Assembly (NCBI GenBank): GCA_002421005.1
Contig: DIJC01000003.1
Span: 62,001 to 126,000, forward strand
Reading direction: 5' to 3'
DNA from: Enterobacteriaceae bacterium UBA5654
GTDB taxonomy: Bacteria > Pseudomonadota > Gammaproteobacteria > Enterobacterales > Enterobacteriaceae
Length of the DNA stretch: 64,000 nt
Below are positions 43,753 through 52,369 of this stretch, one piece after another. Made by a program: the position numbers and the translations under genes. The notes beneath the pieces were generated by a model. The model ran no database searches. It worked only from the letters and a program-made list of their open reading frames with translations, and was not told the DNA's origin. The number at the start of each line of letters is the position of its first letter. Position 1 is the stretch's first letter.

Positions 43753-45051
43753 ATGGGTAACAACGTCGTCGTACTGGGCACCCAATGGGGTGACGAAGGT
43801 AAAGGAAAGATCGTAGATCTTCTGACTGAACGGGCTAAATATGTGGTGCGCTATCAGGGCGGTCACAATGCAGGTCATACTCTCGTAATCAACGGTGAAA
43901 AAACCGTTCTCCATCTTATTCCATCAGGCATTCTTCGCGATAACGTCACCAGCATTATTGGTAACGGCGTAGTGCTGTCGCCTGCCGCGCTGATGAAAGA
44001 AATGAAAGAACTGGAAGACCGTGGTATCCCGGTTCGTGAGCGTCTGTTGCTCTCTGAAGCCTGCCCGCTGATCCTTGACTATCACGTCGCGCTGGACGTA
44101 GCGCGCGAAAAAGCGCGTGGCGCGAAAGCCATCGGCACCACCGGTCGTGGTATCGGTCCGGCTTACGAAGATAAAGTCGCCCGTCGCGGTCTGCGCGTTG
44201 GCGATCTGTTCGACAAAGCCACCTTTGCTGACAAGCTGAAAGAAGTGATGGAATATCACAACTTCCAGCTGGTGAACTTCTACAAAGTCGACGCCGTTGA
44301 CTACCAGAAAGTGCTGGATGACGTTATGGCGATTGCCGATATCCTCACCGCGATGGTAGTGGACGTCTCTGACCTGCTCGACCAGGCGCGTCAGCGCGGC
44401 GACTTCGTGATGTTCGAAGGCGCGCAGGGTACGCTGCTGGATATCGACCACGGCACCTATCCGTACGTCACGTCCTCCAACACCACTGCGGGTGGCGTGG
44501 CGACCGGTTCCGGCCTGGGTCCGCGTTATGTGGATTACGTGCTCGGCATCATCAAAGCCTACTCCACGCGCGTGGGCGCGGGTCCGTTCCCGACCGAGCT
44601 GTTTGATGACATCGGTGAGTTCCTGTGCAAACAGGGTAACGAATACGGCGCTACCACCGGTCGCCGCCGTCGTACCGGCTGGCTGGATGCGGTTGCCGTG
44701 CGCCGTGCGGTGCAGATCAACTCCCTGTCCGGCTTCTGCCTGACCAAACTGGACGTGCTGGACGGCCTGAAAGAAGTGAAAATCTGCGTCGGTTACCGTA
44801 TGCCGGATGGCCGCGAAGTCACCACTACGCCGCTGGCAGCCGATAACTGGGAAGGCATTGAGCCAATCTACGAAACGCTGCCGGGCTGGTCTGAATCCAC
44901 CTTCGGCGTGAAAACGCGTGATGGCCTGCCGCAGACGGCGCTGGACTACATCAAGCGTATCGAAGAGCTGACTGGCGTTCCGATTGACATCATCTCTACC
45001 GGTCCCGATCGTACCGAGACCATGATTCTGCGCGATCCGTTCGACGCATAA
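43753..45051 (+). CDS. purA: Adenylosuccinate synthetase
   Basis: Joins IMP and aspartate using GTP, the first committed step to AMP. 432 residues. The P-loop-like GTQWGDEGKGKIVDLL (about residues 8-23) has the catalytic Asp. GGHNAGHTL holds the catalytic His (about 41). ATGTTGRGIGPAYEDK-type IGTTGRGIGPAYEDK, SSNTTAGGVATGSGLGPR and TGRRRRTGWLDAVA (IMP binding) follow. The C-terminal GTP-binding part ends STGPDRTETM. AATCGGTGATTTTAAA precedes the ATG. Confidence 0.99.
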   Translation: MGNNVVVLGTQWGDEGKGKIVDLLTERAKYVVRYQGGHNAGHTLVINGEKTVLHLIPSGILRDNVTSIIGNGVVLSPAALMKEMKELEDRGIPVRERLLLSEACPLILDYHVALDVAREKARGAKAIGTTGRGIGPAYEDKVARRGLRVGDLFDKATFADKLKEVMEYHNFQLVNFYKVDAVDYQKVLDDVMAIADILTAMVVDVSDLLDQARQRGDFVMFEGAQGTLLDIDHGTYPYVTSSNTTAGGVATGSGLGPRYVDYVLGIIKAYSTRVGAGPFPTELFDDIGEFLCKQGNEYGATTGRRRRTGWLDAVAVRRAVQINSLSGFCLTKLDVLDGLKEVKICVGYRMPDGREVTTTPLAADNWEGIEPIYETLPGWSESTFGVKTRDGLPQTALDYIKRIEELTGVPIDIISTGPDRTETMILRDPFDA

Positions 45052-45210
45052 TCTTTTGCACTACTGGCCTGCGCCGATACGCGCGGGCCAGATATCCCGT
45101 CCGACACTCCCGCTTTTTGCCTCGCGATCCAAATTAATTAGCGACCTGAAGGTTGGCTGGTTTATCATCACTACTATAAATATCCGTGTTTCCCCTGGTT
45201 TGAGGTTGAT

Positions 45211-45636
45211 GTGCAGTTAACGAGTTTTACCGATTACGGTCTGCGTGCGCTAATCTATATGGCATCGCTACCGGATGGGCGGATGACCAGCATCTCGGAA
45301 GTGACCGCCGTATACGGTGTGTCCCGTAATCATATGGTCAAAATAATCAATCAGCTTAGTCGTGCTGGCTATGTGGCCGCCGTACGGGGAAAAAACGGGG
45401 GGATCCGGCTCGGCAAACCCGCAGAAACTATTCGCATTGGTGATGTTGTACGAGAGCTGGAGCCGCTTACCCTGGTGAACTGCAACAGCGCATTTTGCCA
45501 TATTACGCCAGCGTGCCGCCTGAAACAGGCGCTTTCACAAGCCGTGCAGAGCTTCCTTAAGGAGCTGGATAACCTCACGCTGGCCGATTTGGTTGAAGAA
45601 AATCAACCGCTTTATAAATTATTACTGGTGGAGTGA
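45211..45636 (+). CDS. nsrR: Nitric oxide-sensing repressor NsrR
   Basis: Rrf2-family repressor with an NO-sensitive Fe-S cluster; it represses hmp, ytfE and other NO-defence genes. 141 residues. Winged helix with MTSISEVTAVYGVSRNHMVKIINQL and RGKNGGIRL wing. The cluster cysteines are in NCNSAFCHITPACRL (positions 91, 96, 102). Translation starts at GTG eight bases after TGAGG. The 3' end overlaps the open frame before rnr, and the rnr start is 38 bases downstream, so the two are probably one operon as in E. coli. Confidence 0.97.
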   Translation: MQLTSFTDYGLRALIYMASLPDGRMTSISEVTAVYGVSRNHMVKIINQLSRAGYVAAVRGKNGGIRLGKPAETIRIGDVVRELEPLTLVNCNSAFCHITPACRLKQALSQAVQSFLKELDNLTLADLVEENQPLYKLLLVE

Positions 45637-45674
45637 CGATTAACGCCATCAGCGCTGACAACGGAGGAACCGCT

Positions 45675-48128
45675 ATGTCACAAGATCCTTTCCTGAACCG
45701 CGAAGCAGAAAAATACGCGAACCCCATCCCAAGCCGGGAATTTATCCTCGAACATTTAACCAAACGTGAAAAACCGGCCAACCGCGAAGAGCTGGCGGTT
45801 GAACTTAATATTGAAGGTGAAGAGCAGACTGAAGCCCTGCGCCGCCGCCTGCGTGCGATGGAGCGCGACGGTCAGTTAGTTTTCACCCGCCGCCAGTGCT
45901 ACGCGCTGCCGGAGCGCCTCGACCTGCTTAAAGGCGTGGTGATCGGTCACCGCGACGGCTTCGGCTTCCTGCGCGTTGAAGGCCGCAAGGACGATCTCTA
46001 TCTCTCCAGCGAACAAATGAAAACCTGCATTCATGGCGATCAGGTACTGGCCCAGCCCTTGGGCGCGGACCGTAAAGGCCGTCGCGAAGCGCGTATCGTG
46101 CGCGTGCTGGTGCCGAAAACCGGTCAGATTGTCGGGCGCTACTTTACCGACGCGGGCGTGGGCTTTGTGGTGCCGGACGACAGCCGTCTGAGCTTCGACA
46201 TCCTCATTCCGCCGGAAGATATCATGGGCGCGCGGATGGGCTTTGTCGTGGTGGTTGAACTCACCCAGCGCCCGACCCGCCGCACCAAGGCCGTAGGTAA
46301 AATCGTCGAAGTGCTCGGCGAAAACATGGGCACCGGCATGGCGGTCGATATGGCCCTGCGTACCCATGAAATTCCCTACGTCTGGCCGCAGGCGGTTGAA
46401 GATCAGATTGCCAGCCTGAAAGAACAGGTGCCGGAAGAGGCCAAAGTGGGCCGTGTGGATCTGCGCAACCTGCCGCTGGTTACTATCGACGGCGAAGACG
46501 CCCGCGACTTTGACGATGCGGTCTACTGCGAGAAAAAACGCGGTGGCGGCTGGCGTTTATGGGTGGCGATTGCCGACGTCAGCTATTACGTGCGTCCACC
46601 CACACCGCTGGATCAGGAAGCCCGTAACCGTGGCACCTCGGTCTATTTCCCGTCGCAGGTCGTACCGATGCTGCCGGAAGTGCTCTCTAACGGCCTGTGC
46701 TCGCTCAACCCGCAGGTTGACCGCCTGTGTATGGTCTGTGAGATGACCCTCTCCGCCAAAGGCCGCCTGACCGGTTTTAAATTCTACGAAGCGGTGATGA
46801 GTTCACACGCGCGTCTGACCTATACCAAAGTCTGGCATATGCTTCAGGGCGACCAGGAACTGCGCACGCAGTATGCGCCGCTGGTTAAACACATCGAAGA
46901 GCTGCATAACCTTTATAAAGTGCTGGAGCAGGCGCGCACTGAGCGCGGCGGTATCTCTTTTGAGAGCGAAGAGGCGAAGTTTATTTTCAACGCCGAGCGC
47001 CGCATTGAGCGCATCGAGCAGACCCAGCGCAACGACGCGCATAAGCTTATTGAAGAATGCATGATTCTGGCGAATATCTCGGCGGCACGCTTTGTCGAGA
47101 AAGCCCAGGAGCCTGCGCTGTTCCGTATTCACGACAAACCGACTAACGAAGCGATTACGTCGTTCCGCTCGGTACTGGCAGAGCTGGGGCTGGAACTGCC
47201 GGGCGGTAATAAGCCGGAGCCGCGCGACTACGCTGAACTGCTGGAGTCCATCGCCGATCGTCCTGACGCCGAGATGCTGCAAACCATGCTGCTGCGCTCG
47301 ATGAAGCAGGCAATCTACGACCCGGAGAACCGTGGACACTTTGGCCTCGCGCTACAGTCCTACGCTCACTTTACCTCGCCGATCCGCCGCTACCCGGATC
47401 TCTCCCTGCACCGCGCCATTAAATATCTGCTGGCAAAAGAGCAGGGCCACAAAGGTAACAGCACTGACACCGGCGGCTATCACTACTCCATGGAAGAGAT
47501 GCTGCAACTGGGCCAGCACTGTTCGATGGCTGAACGCCGCGCTGACGAAGCCACCCGCGATGTCGCTGACTGGCTGAAGTGCGACTTTATGCAGGATCAG
47601 GTCGGCAATATCTTTAAAGGCGTGATCGCCAGCGTCACGGGTTTTGGCTTTTTTGTCCGTCTTAGCGATCTGTTCATTGATGGCCTGGTTCACGTCTCCT
47701 CGCTGGACAACGACTACTATCGCTTCGACCAGGTCGGTCAGCGGCTGATCGGTGAATCCGGCGGCCAGACCTATCGCCTCGGCGACCGCGTTGAAGTGCG
47801 CGTGGAAGCGGTCAACATGGACGAACGTAAAATCGACTTCTCGCTGATTTCCAGCGAACGCGCACCGCGCAACGTCGGTAAAACCGAGCGTGAAAAAGCC
47901 CGCAGAGGCGGGCAGAACACCAACAGCAAGCGCCGTCAGGTCGGTAAAAAAGTGAATTTCGAGCCAGACAGCGCATTCCGTGGCGGCAAAGGTAAAACCA
48001 AACCGAAAGCGGAAAAGGCGGGCGAAAATAAAGGCGCGAAAAAGGCGAAAAAACCGTCAGAGAAAACGCAGAAAATCGCTGCTGCCACCAAAGCCAAACG
48101 CTCAGCGAAAAAGAAAATCGCTGAATAA
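45675..48128 (+). CDS. rnr: Ribonuclease R
   Basis: Processive 3'-5' exoribonuclease able to unwind structured RNA; works in cold shock, RNA quality control and trans-translation. 817 residues. N-terminal helix-turn-helix and cold-shock domains, then the RNB domain with the catalytic acidic set in DGEDARDFDDAVYCEK and HFTSPIRRYPDLSLHR, an S1 domain (NIFKGVIASVTGFGFFVRLSD), and a Lys-rich tail. The ATG after ACGGAGGAACCGCT gives MSQDPFLNREAEKY; the upstream in-frame extension overlaps nsrR. In E. coli rlmB follows directly, but here 15 kb intervene. Confidence 0.98.
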   Translation: MSQDPFLNREAEKYANPIPSREFILEHLTKREKPANREELAVELNIEGEEQTEALRRRLRAMERDGQLVFTRRQCYALPERLDLLKGVVIGHRDGFGFLRVEGRKDDLYLSSEQMKTCIHGDQVLAQPLGADRKGRREARIVRVLVPKTGQIVGRYFTDAGVGFVVPDDSRLSFDILIPPEDIMGARMGFVVVVELTQRPTRRTKAVGKIVEVLGENMGTGMAVDMALRTHEIPYVWPQAVEDQIASLKEQVPEEAKVGRVDLRNLPLVTIDGEDARDFDDAVYCEKKRGGGWRLWVAIADVSYYVRPPTPLDQEARNRGTSVYFPSQVVPMLPEVLSNGLCSLNPQVDRLCMVCEMTLSAKGRLTGFKFYEAVMSSHARLTYTKVWHMLQGDQELRTQYAPLVKHIEELHNLYKVLEQARTERGGISFESEEAKFIFNAERRIERIEQTQRNDAHKLIEECMILANISAARFVEKAQEPALFRIHDKPTNEAITSFRSVLAELGLELPGGNKPEPRDYAELLESIADRPDAEMLQTMLLRSMKQAIYDPENRGHFGLALQSYAHFTSPIRRYPDLSLHRAIKYLLAKEQGHKGNSTDTGGYHYSMEEMLQLGQHCSMAERRADEATRDVADWLKCDFMQDQVGNIFKGVIASVTGFGFFVRLSDLFIDGLVHVSSLDNDYYRFDQVGQRLIGESGGQTYRLGDRVEVRVEAVNMDERKIDFSLISSERAPRNVGKTEREKARRGGQNTNSKRRQVGKKVNFEPDSAFRGGKGKTKPKAEKAGENKGAKKAKKPSEKTQKIAAATKAKRSAKKKIAE

Positions 48129-48169
48129 TCATTAGGTCAGCGATTTGTTTATACAAAAGGAGAAAGGAA

Positions 48170-48751
48170 ATGTCTGTAAGGGAAAGGATGAATACGGGCA
48201 GGCTCTACACCGATCACTGTGAAGGGCTGCCGGAGGAACGTCGTACCGGCAAAGAGCTGGCTTATGATTACAATATGACGCGCCCGTCAGAAGAGGCCAG
48301 ACGGCGCGACATTTTGCCGCGACTGTTTGGCAGCCTGGGAAAAGACTGCTGGATTGAACCACCCGTTCGTGTGGCCTATGGCAGCCATACCCACATTGGT
48401 AATCATTTTTACGCCAACTTTAACTTCACACTTGTTGACGATGCCACGGTAACCATCGGCGATAACGTGATGGTCGCCCCAAACGTCACCATCTCGACGG
48501 CGGGGCATCCCATTGACCCGGCAATCCGCATTACGGGTCAGCAGTTCTCGCTGCCGGTAATTATCGAGGATAACGTCTGGCTCGGCACTGGCGTTATCAT
48601 CAACCCCGGCGTGACGATTGGGCGCAACAGCGTGATCGGTGCGGGCAGCGTGGTCACAAAATCGATCCCAGCGGATGTTGTCGCGGTCGGCGTGCCGTGC
48701 CGGGTACTGAGGGCGATTAACGAAGAAGACAGGGCGGCTTTCGCGCAGTAG
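48170..48751 (+). CDS. Sugar O-acetyltransferase (Maa/LacA-like)
   Basis: A left-handed parallel beta-helix (hexapeptide repeat) acetyltransferase of the maltose/galactoside acetyltransferase family, 193 residues. It acetylates sugars from acetyl-CoA, perhaps to detoxify non-metabolised ones. The N-terminal Mac domain has MNTGRLYTDHCEGLPEER and YNMTRPSEEARRRDIL. The repeat region has HIGNHFYANFNFTLVDDATVTIG, the catalytic His in ISTAGHPIDP, VWLGTGVIINPGVTIGRNSVIGAGSVVTKSIPADVVAVGVPCR-type ending. An AAAGGAGAAAGGAA ribosome site precedes the ATG. It is the first gene after rnr in the block absent from E. coli. Whether it is maa or a paralogue cannot be settled by reading. Confidence 0.9.
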   Translation: MSVRERMNTGRLYTDHCEGLPEERRTGKELAYDYNMTRPSEEARRRDILPRLFGSLGKDCWIEPPVRVAYGSHTHIGNHFYANFNFTLVDDATVTIGDNVMVAPNVTISTAGHPIDPAIRITGQQFSLPVIIEDNVWLGTGVIINPGVTIGRNSVIGAGSVVTKSIPADVVAVGVPCRVLRAINEEDRAAFAQ

Positions 48752-48758
48752 CGAGTGA

Positions 48759-48798
48759 CCCCTGCGGAGTGAGTAAAGTCGCCGCAGGGGATAATTTT
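48759..48798 (+). terminator. Terminator after the acetyltransferase
   Basis: CCCCTGCGG and CCGCAGGGG pair (nine pairs) around 14 bases and are followed by ATAATTTTTG. It separates the rnr-side genes from the ymjA-like gene. Confidence 0.75.
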
Positions 48799-48971
48799 TG
48801 TGGCGGGGCCGGTTTCCTGCGGGCTTTTACAGCTGATATCTGCTCCCCCATATTATTCACCAACGCCTTCGGCACATCTGATATCACCGAGCATCATCGC
48901 GACGTGATGATAAAAAATGATATTATCGCGGCCAGACGAGACAGACCGCCACATCATCCCGGAGACGACTG

Positions 48972-49217
48972 ATGAACAATGACATCCCATTAAAATATTA
49001 TGACATCGTCGATGAGTATTCGACGGAGTGCGCAGAGCCGGTGACAGAGGCAGAGCGCGACTCTCTGGCGCACTATTTTCAGCTGTTGATTACCCGGTTA
49101 ATGAATAACGAGGAAATCAGTGAGGATGCGCAGAAAGAGATGGCGAAGGAGGCGGGTATCGCCGAATCGCGCATCGACGAGATTGCAACCTTCCTGAACC
49201 AGTGGGGCAATGAGTAA
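48972..49217 (+). CDS. ymjA: DUF2543 family protein YmjA-like
   Basis: An 81-residue acidic protein, closely like E. coli YmjA: MNNDIPLKYYDIVDEYSTEC, EPVTEAERDSLAHYFQLLIT, RLMNNEEISEDAQKEMAKEAGI, ending EIATFLNQWGNE. All helical, no signal peptide or known motif. CCGGAGACGACTG precedes the ATG. In E. coli ymjA is near the puu genes in another part of the chromosome, so its place here is a rearrangement or an extra copy. Function unknown. Confidence 0.85.
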   Translation: MNNDIPLKYYDIVDEYSTECAEPVTEAERDSLAHYFQLLITRLMNNEEISEDAQKEMAKEAGIAESRIDEIATFLNQWGNE

Positions 49218-49399
49218 TTGCAGGTTTTGAGCGAGCCGCAGCGATGCCTGTCCGGCGCATTGCGGCGCTAACCGCCCAGCCCGACCGCACTTCGCATCCA
49301 GAAATTTATCCTCACGATACGTAGTCTGCGCAGGCATTGTGCTTTACACTGCGCCCTGCAAAACTGAGTGGATAAACGATTAATCAGGTGGTAATGGCG

Positions 49400-49876
49400 A
49401 TGAACGGAACAATCACAACGTGGTTTAAAGATAAAGGCTTTGGATTTATCAAAGATGAAAACGGCGAAAATCGTTATTTTCATGTGATTAAGGTCGCCAA
49501 CCCGGAGCTGATTAAGAAGGATGCGGCGGTCACTTTCGAACCGACGACCAATAACAAGGGGTTGTCCGCGTATGCGGTAAAAGTCGTCCCGGAAAGCAAA
49601 TACATCTACATCGCGGGTGAGCGCCTTAAGCTCACGGCGATCAAAAACTACCTTATTTACAGCGAAGAAGTTCCGGCTGATGCCCGTATTGATAAAGATA
49701 ATGCGGTGTTATCCGTCGGCGCATTAATGGGCAGCATCCGGCCAAAAACCGCCAACAAGCCCGGTGAAATGCGCACGCTAAAAAAACTGGCGATCACCAC
49801 TTTCCAGGGCAATACGCTGATTTTCTCGGAAGATGAAATAGACATCGATGCCACGGTGAAAATGCTTAAGGTCTAA
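49400..49876 (+). CDS. Cold-shock-domain protein with novel C-terminal half
   Basis: A 158-residue protein. The first 65 residues form a cold-shock OB fold: MNGTITTWFKDKGFGFIKDE (RNP1-like KGFGFI), then RYFHVIKVANPELI (RNP2-like) and VTFEPTTNNKGLSAYAVKVV. The remaining 90 residues (KYIYIAGERLKLTAIKNYLI onward, then ALMGSIRPKTANKPGEMRTL and TFQGNTLIFSEDEIDIDATV) match no domain I recognise. They look like mixed strands and helices, not a membrane segment. I prefer the ATG at 49400, eight bases after AGGTGG; an ATG at 49394 is too close to that site. It stands alone between ymjA and yaiL. A nucleic-acid-binding role is likely for the first half only. Confidence 0.75.
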   Translation: MNGTITTWFKDKGFGFIKDENGENRYFHVIKVANPELIKKDAAVTFEPTTNNKGLSAYAVKVVPESKYIYIAGERLKLTAIKNYLIYSEEVPADARIDKDNAVLSVGALMGSIRPKTANKPGEMRTLKKLAITTFQGNTLIFSEDEIDIDATVKMLKV

Positions 49877-50002
49877 TGGCATTCGGTATCAGAGGCTGGC
49901 GCGCCGCGATGCACGGCGCTTTCGTCTCGTCCGCGAATCAGGTACAGCCGCAATAATTACAGGTATAATCTTACCCGGCCTTCAACGATTTCAGACACGA
50001 AA

Positions 50003-50542
50003 ATGACAAAACTTACCTTACAAGAACAGATGCTAAAAGCGGGTTTAGTGACCAGCAAAAAAATGGCCAAAGTTCAGAGAACGGCCAAAAAATCACGCGT
50101 GCAGGCGCGTGAGGCACGCGAGGCCGTGGAAGAAAATAAAAAAGCGCAGCTTGAGCGTGATAAGCAGCTGAACGAACAGCAAAAACAGGCCGCTTTATCG
50201 AAAGAATATAAAGCGCAGGTGAAGCAGCTTATTGAAATGAACAGAATCAGCATCGTAAAAGGCGATATTGATTTTAACTTTACCGACAATAACCTCATTA
50301 AACGGGTCGTTGTCAATAAGGCCACCCAGGCCCAGCTGATCAGCGGTCGCCTCGCCATTGCGCGTCTGGTTGTCGATAGCAACGGCGAATCCGAATACGC
50401 CATCATCCCCGCGAGCGTTGCCGATAAAATCGCGCAGCGGGATGCGGGCAGCATCGTCTTAAATAGTGCGCTCAGTCAGGAAGAGCAGGATGAAGACGAT
50501 CCGTACGCTGATTTCAAAGTGCCTGATGATTTGATGTGGTAA
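50003..50542 (+). CDS. yaiL: DUF2058 nucleoprotein YaiL
   Basis: A 179-residue charged protein nearly identical in layout to E. coli YaiL. It starts MTKLTLQEQMLKAGLVTSKK, has a long basic/Gln-rich coiled coil (KSRVQAREAREAVEENKKAQ, then LERDKQLNEQQKQAALSKEY), IEMNRISIVKGDIDFNFTDN, AIIPASVADKIAQRDAGSIV, and the acidic end EDDPYADFKVPDDLMW. Annotated in E. coli only as nucleoprotein or polynucleotide-associated; binding to RNA or DNA is plausible but not shown by the sequence. In E. coli it lies near 8 min, so the position next to rnr is unusual. Confidence 0.9.
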   Translation: MTKLTLQEQMLKAGLVTSKKMAKVQRTAKKSRVQAREAREAVEENKKAQLERDKQLNEQQKQAALSKEYKAQVKQLIEMNRISIVKGDIDFNFTDNNLIKRVVVNKATQAQLISGRLAIARLVVDSNGESEYAIIPASVADKIAQRDAGSIVLNSALSQEEQDEDDPYADFKVPDDLMW

Positions 50543-50560
50543 TGCATCTCCGGCAAAACT

Positions 50561-50595
50561 AAAGAGTACGGGCACCGAAAGGGTGCCTGTTCTTT
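50561..50595. terminator. Bidirectional terminator between yaiL and tetR
   Basis: GGCACC and GGTGCC form the stem core around GAAAG, with flanking AAAGA and TTCTTT extending it so T-runs occur on both strands. It separates the converging yaiL and TetR genes. Confidence 0.8.
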
Positions 50596-50601
50596 ACACG
50601 G

Positions 50602-51189
50602 TTACTCTTTTGTCGGCCACGTCCCAAGCACATACTCCGCCACGCCCTCCAGATCTTCCCGTAGCGCTCCGGCTTTCGCCTGTACCGCCATTCCTTGCGT
50701 TGTCGTCATTACCACTGAAGCCAGCACCGCGCTGTCGGCTGACGCAGGGAGATCGCCCTCGCGCTTAGCCTGTTCAAAACGCGCCTTCAGCGCCCGTTGA
50801 CCTTCTGCACGTCGCCGTATCAGCTCGCCACGAATCGACTCGGCATCATCCGAGCAGGCCAGCGCGCCATTAATCCCCAGACAGCCGGGATGGACCGCGC
50901 TCATGGTATGAAGGCGAGCGCAGCCTCGCAGGATGGTTTCTGCCACCTTGCGGGAGGTCGGTTCGGTCAGCGCGGCGGCCATAAAATCCAGATACTTCAT
51001 CTGGTAAAGATCCAGCGCCTTCTGGAAAAGCGCCTCTTTATTGCCGAACGCGGCGTAAAGACCGGGGCGCGCAACGCCCGTGGCCTGCGTCAGATCGGGA
51101 AATGACGTGCCTTCATACCCCTTTTGCCAGAAAACCGCGAGCGCCGCTTCCAGCGCTTCGGCTTCATCGAACTGCTTGTGTCGACCCAT
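50602..51189 (-). CDS. TetR-family repressor
   Basis: A 195-residue TetR protein. Helix-turn-helix at about residues 10-55: MGRHKQFDEAEALEAALAVF, then WQKGYEGTSFPDLTQATGVARPGLYAAFGNK-type sequence with the DNA-contacting Tyr of helix 3. The C-terminal TetR_C domain has ILRGCARLHTMSAVHPGCLG with two cysteines. The start is the ATG giving MGRHKQFD; a longer frame upstream passes through the operator. It is divergent from a short-chain dehydrogenase, and a 35-base inverted repeat lies between, so it probably represses itself and that gene. Ligand unknown; the pairing resembles electrophile- or quinone-responsive regulator/oxidoreductase couples. Confidence 0.9.
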   Translation of the reverse strand: MGRHKQFDEAEALEAALAVFWQKGYEGTSFPDLTQATGVARPGLYAAFGNKEALFQKALDLYQMKYLDFMAAALTEPTSRKVAETILRGCARLHTMSAVHPGCLGINGALACSDDAESIRGELIRRRAEGQRALKARFEQAKREGDLPASADSAVLASVVMTTTQGMAVQAKAGALREDLEGVAEYVLGTWPTKE

Positions 51190-51251
51190 GTTTAGTCTGT
51201 GCCTCTTTTCAATAACGATCAGTATAAAACGCTTGACGCCGCGCAGGCAAT

Positions 51252-51286
51252 AAAATACCGTTCGATAAAGTATCGATCGATATTTT
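51252..51286. promoter_or_regulatory. Inverted-repeat operator for the TetR repressor
   Basis: AAAATACCGTTCGATA-AAG-TATCGATCGATATTTT: two 16-base arms that match at 14 of 16 positions. It lies 63 bases upstream of the tetR start and 72 upstream of the dehydrogenase start, centred in the divergent promoter region. This is the size and place expected for a TetR dimer-of-dimers operator. Confidence 0.75.
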
Positions 51287-51358
51287 ATTTTAAGCATTAA
51301 GAGAAAGCGCAGCCGTGCGCTGTGACAACATCCTTCAATCCGGCAATGAGGAACTGCA

Positions 51359-52114
51359 ATGAGCAAGTTATTTTCTGGAAAGGTCGCCCTGATCACCGGC
51401 GGTTCGCGTGGGCTTGGTGCCGCCACCGCTGCGGCGTTAGCCGATCGCGGGGCGGATATCGCCATTACCTATGTCGCTTCAGAGCAAAAGGCGCAGGCCG
51501 TCGTCGAGGGCCTGCGGGCGAAAGGCGTGCGAGCCATCGCCATTAAGAACGATCAGGGCGATCCCACGGCCGCTGAATCGCTGATTCGCGAAGTCACGGA
51601 CACGCTGGGCAGGCTTGATATTCTGGTGAATAACGCGGCCGTGGCGTGGCAGGGCAAGACTATTGACGCGCCCGACATCGATAACGCGGCAATGGACAGA
51701 CAATGGGCTATTAATACGCTGGGCGTGATCGCCAACATTCGCGCGGCGGTGAAAGTGCTGCCGGACGGCGGGCGCATTATCTCGGTTGGTTCCGGGCTTG
51801 GATCGCGTATCGGCTTCCCCGGCACCACCGATTACGCGGCCAGCAAAGCCGCCGTTTTGGGCTACAGTAAAGGCGCCGCGCGGGATCTGGGCGCGCGCAA
51901 TATTACCGTGAACGTGGTTCAGGCCGGAATAATGGATACCGACATGGCTGCGGCATCGAAGGATAACCTTCCGCCCATCGTGCTGGCCTCGCACGCCATC
52001 CAGCGCTTCGCAACGGTGGAAGAGGTGGCTGCCGCGATTGTTTACCTCGCCGGACCCGACGCGGGCTTTATTACCGGCTCGGTGCTCAACGTGGACGGCG
52101 GATTTACGGCCTGA
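51359..52114 (+). CDS. Short-chain dehydrogenase/reductase
   Basis: Classical SDR oxidoreductase, 251 residues, NAD(P)(H)-dependent. Cofactor motif ALITGGSRGLGAATAAALAD near the N-terminus, NNA in DILVNNAAVAWQG, the catalytic Ser in IISVGSGLGSRIG, Tyr/Lys in DYAASKAAVLGYS, and the structural end GFITGSVLNVDGG. The fold resembles FabG-like 3-oxoacyl reductases, but no substrate can be given. AATGAGGAACTGCA precedes the ATG. Divergent from and probably repressed by the adjacent TetR protein, and followed by a strong terminator, so it is a single-gene unit. Confidence 0.92.
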   Translation: MSKLFSGKVALITGGSRGLGAATAAALADRGADIAITYVASEQKAQAVVEGLRAKGVRAIAIKNDQGDPTAAESLIREVTDTLGRLDILVNNAAVAWQGKTIDAPDIDNAAMDRQWAINTLGVIANIRAAVKVLPDGGRIISVGSGLGSRIGFPGTTDYAASKAAVLGYSKGAARDLGARNITVNVVQAGIMDTDMAAASKDNLPPIVLASHAIQRFATVEEVAAAIVYLAGPDAGFITGSVLNVDGGFTA

Positions 52115-52127
52115 GAAATGAATAAAC

Positions 52128-52174
52128 AACGGGGCGTGGCGGGCAATCTCCCACGCCTCCGTTATTCTTTTTTC
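52128..52174 (+). terminator. Terminator of the dehydrogenase gene
   Basis: AACGGGGCGTGG and CCCACGCCTCCGTT form an 11-12-pair stem with one bulge, followed by ATTCTTTTTT. It isolates the TetR/SDR unit from the operon downstream. The gap to 52369 is AT-rich and has a TATAGT box at 52291, but no confident operator. Confidence 0.9.
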
Positions 52175-52369
52175 CTCTAATCTGTTCCAAATCGACATAC
52201 TTAATTGCCATTCCCCCGCTATTTCCCGCCTTAGCTTAATTCCGGTAATTGATATTTAGAATTGTTGATTAGCCGCCGAAATCAGATGTGTATAGTGAAT
52301 TCCAACTCGTTTATTGACCCGATGAAAAAGCGCGGGCGTTAACACTGTTCTGATTTACAAGGAGCTATT

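Noticed and set aside
48769..48972. 67-codon frame before the ymjA-like gene
   Set aside because: Starts inside the terminator of the acetyltransferase gene and has no ribosome site or recognisable sequence.
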